Shown in pieces: positions 1 to 3,868 of a DNA stretch of 5,125 nucleotides. Numbering within the stretch: the stretch's first letter is position 1; each line of letters opens with the position of its first letter. The notes beneath the pieces were generated by a model. That model saw nothing but the letters and a program-made list of their open reading frames with translations. It had not been told where the DNA came from and made no database searches. Source of the DNA: Candidatus Berkelbacteria bacterium CG_4_9_14_3_um_filter_39_23. Its GTDB lineage: Bacteria; Patescibacteriota; UBA1384; GWA2-35-9; CG2-30-39-44. The position numbers and the translations under genes are program-made. The stretch is taken from assembly GCA_002789815.1 (NCBI GenBank), contig PFTZ01000011.1:1-5125 (forward strand), given 5' to 3'.

Positions 1-29
1 ACACTTGTCGTTGATTATGGTTTGCACGC

Positions 30-58
30 TTGACAAATATATTCCTTTTGTATGTACT
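30..58 (+). promoter_or_regulatory. Possible sigma70-type promoter, weak -10
   Basis: A consensus -35 box TTGACA lies at 30-35. Exactly 17 bp downstream is TGTACT (53-58), matching four of six positions of TATAAT; TATGTA at 51-56 is an alternative with a 15-bp spacer. It would direct plus-strand transcription toward the Shine-Dalgarno site at 116-121 and the small ORFs beyond. The doubt is the poor -10, and the fact that coding-like sequence may extend through this stretch, in which case the -35 match is chance. Confidence 0.25.
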
Positions 59-115
59 TATATTGTATTGATTTTGATATTTTGAAAACGACCACAACAC
101 AGAAGACAACAGCAC

Positions 116-177
116 AGGAGGCAAACAAGATGAACAATCTCTGGCATATAGTATCTTCAACAAATTTGCGATGCTAA
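116..177 (+). promoter_or_regulatory. Perfect Shine-Dalgarno and 15-codon leader ORF
   Basis: AGGAGG (116-121) lies 8 nt before ATG 130, ideal spacing. The ORF it would start is only 15 codons (MNNLWHIVSSTNLRC) and stops at TAA 175-177, overlapping the ATG at 171 of the next ORF. It could be a short coupling cistron for the 171-437 ORF. Equally, the AGGAGG may be chance, because the other frame reads Thr-Gly-Gly-Lys through it inside a coding-like stretch. The two explanations cannot be separated from one sequence. Confidence 0.25.
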
Positions 178-437
178 ATAGAATGCTAGATAGATATGAA
201 AAATACCCGTTGCTTCCGCAAGGTAATTACGTCTACAATCTAAAAAAAACCATTCTAGCTATGAGGATTCAAACGTCGCGCCACGGCGTCACTCAAGCCG
301 AGTTTAATGAAGCGCAAACATATGTTGCCAGACGAACCGCTAAAGAAAATGCTTGGGAACAATCATTAACAGGGCAACTGGAATCCAATATGAGCACATA
401 TAACGCCCATTTTGCAGATGATTTGCCAACAGAATGA
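171..437 (+). CDS. Hypothetical protein, 88 aa, possibly a gene fragment
   Basis: This is the longest intact open piece of the plus-strand region, from ATG 171 to TGA 435-437. The product is soluble-looking with no membrane segment: an N-terminal part with MLNRMLDRYEKYP, a middle with NLKKTILAMRIQTSRHG, and a polar, helix-prone second half rich in Ala, Glu, Gln, Asn and Thr, ending ADDLPTE. I recognise no family or catalytic motif. ATG 171 has no Shine-Dalgarno of its own; it could be reached by coupling from the 15-codon ORF that stops at 175-177. Coding-like sequence continues in the same frame on both sides (78-170 and 450-581), so this is probably the middle of a larger broken gene rather than a complete one. 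Its base composition, with GC-richer stretches around 278-300, is not AT-skewed like the adjoining spacer. Confidence 0.45.
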   Translation: MLNRMLDRYEKYPLLPQGNYVYNLKKTILAMRIQTSRHGVTQAEFNEAQTYVARRTAKENAWEQSLTGQLESNMSTYNAHFADDLPTE

Positions 438-563
438 ACATTTGACTAATACTGGAAAGTGTTTATATCTGGGCTTGACACCAATAATAAAGGTACAATC
501 ACCACAGCATTATGGGATATCCTATCCCTTGCGCGAGCTAGAGCTCGAGCTAAAAGGATATTA

Positions 564-724
564 AGACTCATTACAAAATAATTTTTCGTAGCGAAATTAA
601 ATAATTTTGAGCGAAAACAATAAAGAGTGAGGAAAGCGTAACAGGGTTACGTTGACGAGCTCTGAATTGTTTTTTAGCCAAAATTTGTTAATTGCAGTAG
701 AAAAAATTGTTTCGTAATGAGTCT
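564..724. repeat. 161-bp imperfect palindrome (large hairpin or MITE-like element)
   Basis: Positions i and 1288-i are complementary over most of this stretch, centred on 644. Paired blocks: 564-574 with 714-724 (11 of 11), 576-586 with 702-712 (11 with one T-G), 595-600 with 688-693, 603-609 with 679-685, 613-617 with 671-675, then with a one-base offset 618-621 with 666-669 and 624-628 with 659-663, and finally CGTAAC (637-642) with GTTACG (646-651) around a 3-nt loop. The ends AGACTCATTAC and GTAATGAGTCT are flanked on both sides by ATTA (560-563 and 725-728), which resembles a target-site duplication but is too short and AT-rich to be decisive. The left arm also holds a direct repeat of AAATAATTTT followed by AGCGAAA (576-596 and 599-616). 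The element overlaps the last codons of the broken plus-strand frame. It may be a miniature inverted-repeat element or a structured 3' region. Confidence 0.6.
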
Positions 725-730
725 ATTAAT

Positions 731-760
731 AAATCCCGACTGGGGTCGTCGAGATTTTTT
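731..760 (+). terminator. Probable intrinsic terminator, imperfect stem
   Basis: AAATC (731-735) pairs with GATTT (753-757) and CGAC (737-740) with GTCG (745-748) around a TGGG loop, with a few unpaired bases on the right arm. Six T residues follow at 755-760, then AAAATTTTTT. Upstream A and downstream T runs suit plus-strand termination after the 78-581 remnant. In the other direction the hairpin is followed only by a short T run, so it would be a weak stop for read-through from rplK. Confidence 0.5.
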
Positions 761-777
761 AAAATTTTTTGACTTTA

Positions 778-853
778 AATTTTGAGATGTAATTTTGAGA
801 TCGCCTCTACGGCGATTAGCTGATGAGGCAATTTGAGATTTGCATTTTGAGAT
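778..853. repeat. Four direct copies of ATTTTGAGAT, two pairs around a hairpin
   Basis: AATTTTGAGAT occurs at 778-788 and 791-801, a one-base-shorter AATTTGAGAT at 830-839, and ATTTTGAGAT at 844-853, whose last base is the final base of the rplK stop codon. The first pair is 13 bp apart and the second 14 bp, so the pattern looks like a duplicated block of about 24 bp on either side of the 800-816 hairpin. On the minus-strand transcript it reads as repeated AUCUCAAAAU in the 3' untranslated region of rplK. Function unknown. Confidence 0.6.
800..816. other. Small perfect hairpin downstream of rplK
   Basis: ATCGCC (800-805) and GGCGAT (811-816) form a 6-bp perfect stem with a 5-nt loop. A competing pairing is GCCTC (803-807) with GAGGC (825-829). 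Neither side has a T run, so it is not a convincing intrinsic terminator, though it could act as a 3'-end stabilising hairpin for the rplK message. Confidence 0.4.
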
Positions 854-1275
854 TACCTAACCTCCACCCCCATCGAACGCGCGGTGCCTTCGATAATTTT
901 CATTGCCTGCTCGAGCGAACCAGCATTTAAATCCTCCATCTTTGCCCGGGCAATTTCCTCAACTTGCTTTTTTGTTATTTTACCAACTTTCTTTTTCGGA
1001 GTTTCACCGGAACCTTTGTCCACTCCGGCTACTTTTTTGATTAAAAACGAAGCAGGGGGAGTTTTAATTTTAAATTCAAAACTGCGATCTTCAAAAATCG
1101 TTATTTCGCACGGCAATAAAGTGCCGTTTTGCTCTCGGGTGGCTTCATTGAATTTTTGCGTAAACTCGCCAATATTAATACCGTGAGGACCAAGCGCGGT
1201 CCCAACCGGTGGCGCAGGATTTGCCTGCCCGCCAATTATTTGCAACTTTATAATTGTTTTAATTTTTTTCGCCAT
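853..1275 (-). CDS. rplK: 50S ribosomal protein L11
   Basis: L11 binds the GTPase-associated region of 23S rRNA at the base of the L7/L12 stalk and takes part in factor-dependent GTP hydrolysis. The 140-residue product is full length. The N-terminal domain carries the proline-rich signature around residues 20-35 (NPAPPVGTALGPHGINI); EDRSFEFKIKTPPASFL lies at 62-78; the C-terminal RNA-binding domain has the KGSG segment, KKKVGKITKKQVEEIA and the typical ending EGTARSMGVEV. I chose ATG 1275 over the upstream TTG 1278 because AAAGGAG (1286-1280) would leave only one base before the TTG but four before the ATG, and family members begin MAKK. It is the last gene of the rplU-secE-nusG-rplK unit and lies 149 nt beyond nusG. 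rplA, its usual downstream partner, does not follow. Confidence 0.97.
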   Translation of the reverse strand: MAKKIKTIIKLQIIGGQANPAPPVGTALGPHGINIGEFTQKFNEATREQNGTLLPCEITIFEDRSFEFKIKTPPASFLIKKVAGVDKGSGETPKKKVGKITKKQVEEIARAKMEDLNAGSLEQAMKIIEGTARSMGVEVR

Positions 1276-1279
1276 CAAA

Positions 1280-1286
1280 CTCCTTT
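1280..1286 (-). promoter_or_regulatory. rplK ribosome binding site
   Basis: AAAGGAG read on the minus strand, 4 nt before ATG 1275. It is the only convincing Shine-Dalgarno site among the minus-strand genes in view and settles the rplK start. It lies outside the large stem (which ends at 1302), so it stays single-stranded when that stem is folded. Confidence 0.8.
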
Positions 1287-1301
1287 AGAGTATGCAATTT
1301 T

Positions 1302-1418
1302 TAATTATCAGTCTGAATTGTATTTACAGAGACTTACGAGCGCGACTGGCGTGAGCACAAGGAATTTTCTAGCAAAAAAATATCCGTGCTCTGTAAATAC
1401 CATTCAGACTAATAATTA
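1302..1418 (-). promoter_or_regulatory. Long stem-loop in the nusG-rplK spacer, structured RNA or MITE-like element
   Basis: Positions 1302-1331 pair with 1389-1418 over 30 bp with two exceptions. In the minus-strand transcript one of these (1309 with 1411) becomes a G-U wobble, leaving a single A-G mismatch (1319 with 1401). The 57-nt loop can fold again: GAGCAC with GTGCTC (1386-1391 and 1353-1358), extended by GGA/TCC and a U/A run, gives a second hairpin, and CGC/GCG around 1341-1351 a very small third, suggesting a three-way junction. Such a long duplex is a plausible RNase III processing site or a leader separating nusG from rplK expression. TAATTAT flanks the core on both sides (1302-1308 and 1413-1419), so an inserted miniature element is the main alternative; because TAATTA is self-complementary, the flanks fit either reading. 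Confidence 0.6.
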
Positions 1419-1424
1419 TTACTT

Positions 1425-2093
1425 TTATACTTTTTTAACTTGCAGAAAATCAAGCGCGGTGGGGGTTTCGCGTCCAAACATCGACACCAATACTTTTACT
1501 TTGCCTTTTTCCTCGTCAATCTCAATTACTTTGCCTTCAAAATTTTTAAGCGGTCCGTCAGTAATGCGCACCAACTCGTCAATCTTCAATTCAACCTTGT
1601 ATTTCGGATCAGTCACGCCCATTCGCTTTTTTATCCGTCTAATTTCTTCTTTTGAAACAGGAGTCGGACGAACGCCAAAGCCGATAAAACCAGTTACATT
1701 GGGAGTGTTGCGCACAATATACCACGAATCATCTGTAACAACCATATCAACAAAAACATAGCCGGGGTATATTTTTTTCTCAACCACATTGCGTTTGCCG
1801 TTTTTAACTTCAATCTGTTTCTCTTTGGGTACGATTACATCAAAAATCCTCTCTTGCATATTAAGCGACTCTGCTCTTTGGCGCAAATTTTCCTCAACTT
1901 GCTCTTCGTAACCAGAATAGGTATGAATCACATACCAGTTACGTTCGCCTGATTGCTTGCCCACGCTACGAGAGAGCAAAGAACCCGATTCTTCAATTTG
2001 TTCATTTTCTTCTTTATCACCAACTTCACTATCCCCAAGCATCGAACTATGCGTCTGATTGCCTGATTGTGTTTGATTAATTTCGTCTGCCAT
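1425..2093 (-). CDS. nusG: Transcription termination/antitermination factor NusG
   Basis: NusG binds the RNA polymerase clamp, affects pausing and couples transcription to Rho or the ribosome. The 222-residue protein has an acidic, Ser/Gln-rich, low-complexity N-terminal tail (1-50), then the NGN domain from W53 (NWYVIHTYSGYEEQVEENL), the hallmark YPGYVFVDM at 109-117 and RNTPNVTGFIG at 128-138, and a C-terminal KOW domain from about 170 (VRITDGPLKNFEGKV, then SMFGRETPTALDF). The tail makes it about 40 residues longer than the usual 175-185. A start at the internal ATG 2042 (M18) is possible but also lacks a Shine-Dalgarno site. ATG 2093 lies 4 nt after the secE stop, so translation is probably by coupling. 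Confidence 0.97.
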   Translation of the reverse strand: MADEINQTQSGNQTHSSMLGDSEVGDKEENEQIEESGSLLSRSVGKQSGERNWYVIHTYSGYEEQVEENLRQRAESLNMQERIFDVIVPKEKQIEVKNGKRNVVEKKIYPGYVFVDMVVTDDSWYIVRNTPNVTGFIGFGVRPTPVSKEEIRRIKKRMGVTDPKYKVELKIDELVRITDGPLKNFEGKVIEIDEEKGKVKVLVSMFGRETPTALDFLQVKKV

Positions 2094-2097
2094 TTTA

Positions 2098-2292
2098 TTA
2101 TTTAATTATTTTTTCAAGCATTGATATTGTCACAAAATCAACCAGCGCGAGTATTGCCATTCCGACCACAACCGATATAATAACTGCGATTGAATTTTTT
2201 GTCGTATCTTGTCGCGTGGGAAAAGTTATTTTTTTACTTTCCTCAACCACACCTTTAAAGTATATTATAACTGGCTTCAATGGATTAAGCAT
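2098..2292 (-). CDS. secE: Preprotein translocase subunit SecE
   Basis: SecE is the small essential clamp around SecY in the inner-membrane Sec channel. The 64-residue product has the minimal one-membrane-span form common outside enterobacteria: an amphipathic N-terminal helix with VVEESKKITFPTR (residues 15-27; many family members have Trp-Pro where this has Phe-Pro), then a single hydrophobic segment at about 35-57 and a short Lys-ending tail. Its ATG follows the rplU stop by 5 nt. The nearest Shine-Dalgarno-like GGAG (2310-2307) is 14 nt away, longer than ideal, so coupling to rplU translation is likely. The secE-nusG-rplK order is the conserved bacterial arrangement and supports the call for so short a protein. 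Confidence 0.95.
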   Translation of the reverse strand: MLNPLKPVIIYFKGVVEESKKITFPTRQDTTKNSIAVIISVVVGMAILALVDFVTISMLEKIIK

Positions 2293-2297
2293 AATTT

Positions 2298-2642
2298 TTA
2301 TTTTATCTCCAAAATTTTCAATATCGTCTGATCTTGGCGATGCCCAAATCGTTTTAAATAACCTTTGCGTTTTTTGAATTTCACACCTGTCACCTTTTTG
2401 GCTTTGATATCGCCTTGAATTTCAATTACCACTTTTTTATTATGCAACAAATCAGTGAATTCAATTTGTTTTGGCTCAGCCGGCAATTTTTCCACTTTAA
2501 CTAAATCTCCAGCTTTAACCAGATATTGCTTGCCACCAGTTTGTATTACTGCGATTTGAGCTTTTGTATCTGGTTTTGGTTGAACTGGTTTTGCGACTTT
2601 TTTAACTGGTTTATTTGTTTTCTTGTTGATTATTTTTTCCAT
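2298..2642 (-). CDS. rplU: 50S ribosomal protein L21, shortened core with basic N-terminal tail
   Basis: L21 binds 23S rRNA in the large subunit. The recognisable core begins at residue 30 (IAVIQTGGKQYLV), continues with GDLVKVEKL, and ends with the family signature FKKRKGYLKRFGHRQ (89-103) plus a final strand. Two features are odd. Residues 1-28 are a Lys/Pro/Asn-rich tail with no counterpart in typical L21, and no start codon exists closer to the core. The core itself is about 85 residues against roughly 102, lacking the middle segment that usually contains a GxPxVxGAxV pattern. An in-frame TAA at 2654-2652 limits the N-terminus, so ATG 2642 is the start; it has no Shine-Dalgarno site. The gene is first in its operon, 34 nt after the -10 box. 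The usual partner rpmA (L27) is not adjacent. Confidence 0.93.
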   Translation of the reverse strand: MEKIINKKTNKPVKKVAKPVQPKPDTKAQIAVIQTGGKQYLVKAGDLVKVEKLPAEPKQIEFTDLLHNKKVVIEIQGDIKAKKVTGVKFKKRKGYLKRFGHRQDQTILKILEIK

Positions 2643-2675
2643 ATAAAAACTTTAATGTTCCGTGCCATTTTTTTT

Positions 2676-2703
2676 ATTATACTGATAACTCTAAAAAAGT
2701 CAA
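2676..2703 (-). promoter_or_regulatory. Promoter of the rplU-secE-nusG-rplK operon
   Basis: On the minus strand TTGACT (2703-2698) and a perfect TATAAT (2681-2676) are separated by 16 bp. Transcription should begin near 2670-2668. Seven A residues follow the -10 box and then comes ATG 2668, which begins a 12-codon ORF (MARNIKVFIWKK, stop TAA 2632-2630) out of frame with and overlapping the rplU start. The -35 box begins two bases after the U-tract of the rodA terminator. Confidence 0.85.
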
Positions 2704-2704
2704 G

Positions 2705-2730
2705 AAAAAACCGACGGATGCGACGTCAGT
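2705..2730 (-). terminator. Intrinsic terminator of the ileS-rodA unit
   Basis: Read on the minus strand, ACTGACG (2730-2724) pairs with CGTCGGT (2716-2710) through seven base pairs, one of them G-U, around a 7-nt loop, followed at once by TTTTT (2709-2705). It is about 60 nt past the rodA stop and directly before the rplU promoter, so it insulates the two transcription units. Confidence 0.8.
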
Positions 2731-2751
2731 GAAATACCACATAACCAACAC

Positions 2752-2776
2752 AATAAAATAAAATAAAATAAAATAA
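2752..2776. repeat. AATAA pentanucleotide tandem repeat, five copies
   Basis: Five exact tandem copies of AATAA, followed by the partial ATA, lie 13 bp beyond the rodA stop codon and upstream of its terminator. On the transcript this is a U-rich (UUAUU)n stretch. It may vary in copy number by slippage; no role is evident. Confidence 0.85.
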
Positions 2777-2788
2777 ATAGCCAAATCC

Positions 2789-3868
2789 CTATTGAAAACT
2801 CAAGCTCTTTTTCCTTAAATAAATCGACTGGACAACGCCAAGCCCCAGTAAATACGAAATTATTCCTGTGCCGCCAAAAGACACGAGGGGTAAAGGAATC
2901 CCGGTCACCGGCAAAAGACCTAAATTACCGCCAATATTCACAAACATTTGAAAGCTAAAAAGCGTTGCCATACCAAGGCAAAACAGTTCGCCAAATTTAT
3001 CATCAGCGAGTAGCGCGGTTTTTAGGCAAAGTAAAATCAACGCAACTATTGTTATAATCAAAAATATTGAACCGATAAAGCCAGTTGCTTCCGCAATGCC
3101 AGCAAAAATAAAATCCGAATATGCCACTGGTAAAAATTGCAGTTGCGATTGCGTCCCCTGTCCAATACCCCGCCCGAATAGTCCGCCCGACCCAATAGCG
3201 ATTTTTGATTGATTGACATTGTAGCTGACACTTGCGTCAATATTTAAAAAACTGGTTATTCTTTCTTTTTGATATGGTTTTAATTTGGTATAGGCAATCG
3301 GCATTGCCACCGCCAACGCAAGTAGCAAAACTAGCCAATATGACGTTGGAATTTTTGAGTAAATAAGTAAAATGAAAAAAATCGCCACATAAACCATAGC
3401 CGTGCCAATATCTGGCTGGGCAACAATCATCGCCACTGGCATACTCAAAATAAAAATTAAATAAATAAAATGCTTGAGGCTAAAATTTTCCCGTTCGGAT
3501 AAAAATCGAGCGAGTAGCACAAGATAAAAAATTTTTACCAGCTCCGACGGCTGAAATTTAATAAAACTAAAATCAATCCACCTTTGCGCGCCGTACGACT
3601 TATCGCCCCAAATAATGACCAGCGCAAGCAAAATAATACTTAAAAGATAAAGCCACCATGCCACTGAACGAACCGACCGATAATCAACAAATGTCATTGT
3701 AAACATCAGTGTCAGCCCAATGGCACTAAAAACAATCTGATTCCAGCCCAAACTTTGCCCATTATTTTGAGCAAACCCAAATAGTATGCTTGAGCCAAAT
3801 GACAGAAGAATTAATGTCACAAAAATAATCAGCCAATTGATAGTCCACAATGGATGTGTTTGCTTCAT
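2789..3868 (-). CDS. rodA: Rod-shape SEDS peptidoglycan glycosyltransferase RodA
   Basis: RodA polymerises lipid II into glycan strands with a class B PBP in the elongasome. The 359-residue protein has about ten hydrophobic segments. SEDS landmarks appear in order: GAQRWIDFSFIKFQPSELVK (93-112), QPDIGTA (151-157), PYQKERITSFLN (198-209), NQSKIAIGSGGLFGRG (219-234), the catalytic-loop segment FLPVAYSDFIFAGIAE (245-260), where D252 corresponds to the essential Asp, and GLLPVTGIPLPLVSFGGTGI (317-336). RodA is preferred to FtsW from the QSKIAIGSGGLFG and TQSQLQFLP pattern. Common acidic residues of many RodA proteins in FLPE and AEEFG are Val and Ala-Thr here. The start ATG overlaps the ileS stop as ATGA and has no Shine-Dalgarno site, so translation is probably coupled. 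No mreB, mreC or class B PBP gene is in view. Confidence 0.96.
   Translation of the reverse strand: MKQTHPLWTINWLIIFVTLILLSFGSSILFGFAQNNGQSLGWNQIVFSAIGLTLMFTMTFVDYRSVRSVAWWLYLLSIILLALVIIWGDKSYGAQRWIDFSFIKFQPSELVKIFYLVLLARFLSERENFSLKHFIYLIFILSMPVAMIVAQPDIGTAMVYVAIFFILLIYSKIPTSYWLVLLLALAVAMPIAYTKLKPYQKERITSFLNIDASVSYNVNQSKIAIGSGGLFGRGIGQGTQSQLQFLPVAYSDFIFAGIAEATGFIGSIFLIITIVALILLCLKTALLADDKFGELFCLGMATLFSFQMFVNIGGNLGLLPVTGIPLPLVSFGGTGIISYLLGLGVVQSIYLRKKSLSFQ

Larger units (their letters stand above)
78..581 (+). pseudogene. Interrupted coding frame, unknown protein, probable degraded gene
   Basis: One reading frame (codons starting at 78, 81 and so on) looks protein-coding across about 168 codons, but TGA at 435-437 and TAA at 447-449 interrupt it and it ends at TAA 579-581. 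Codons before the ATG at 171 are strongly purine-first and encode a polar acidic stretch (END, HNTEDNSTGGKQDEQ, then SLAYSIFNKFA), yet contain no ATG, GTG or TTG start. After the two stops the frame resumes with YWKVFISGLDTNNKG and ends in a basic ARARARAKR segment. Each stop is one transition from a sense codon (TGG to TGA, CAA to TAA), as expected of decay. Further upstream the same frame meets TGA at 12, 69 and 75; alternatively a one-base shift at the T run 80-83 would join it to an open hydrophobic frame from ATG 17. No family is recognised. The alternative is two or three separate small genes. Confidence 0.4.

Noticed and set aside
1..449. UGA recoded as Gly or Trp (TGA at 12, 69, 75 and 435 in the plus-strand frame)
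   Set aside because: With recoding the frame reads well, but the chromosomal genes use TGA as a stop at the ileS-rodA junction and contain no in-frame TGA, so a host code change is excluded. Foreign recoded DNA remains a remote option, and TAA 447 would still interrupt.
514..550. Short hairpin GGGATA/TATCCC and the AGCTCGAGCT palindromes
   Set aside because: They fall within the coding-like ARARARA segment and its upstream codons; repeated Ala/Arg codons explain the symmetry.
418..564. 48-codon plus-strand ORF from ATG 418 overlapping the end of 171-437
   Set aside because: The other frame over the same bases (450-581) has the clearer purine-first codon pattern, and there is no ribosome binding site before ATG 418.
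800..816. Intrinsic terminator for the rplK operon
   Set aside because: The stem is good but no U-tract follows on the minus strand.
884..1186. Plus-strand ORF opposite rplK
   Set aside because: Antisense to L11; Ser/Phe-rich composition typical of a complement frame. The same applies to the plus-strand ORFs at 1440-1655, 2526-2732 and 3854-4036, and to the minus-strand ORF at 3058-3240 inside rodA in another frame.
1302..1418. L1-binding autoregulatory leader as in the E. coli rplKA operon
   Set aside because: I could not find the asymmetric-loop L1 target motif in the loop or stem, and rplA itself is not present next to rplK.
1129..1761. Long plus-strand ORF (210 codons) across rplK and nusG
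   Set aside because: It is the antisense shadow of two unmistakable ribosomal/transcription genes and the palindromic spacer; its translation has no family features.
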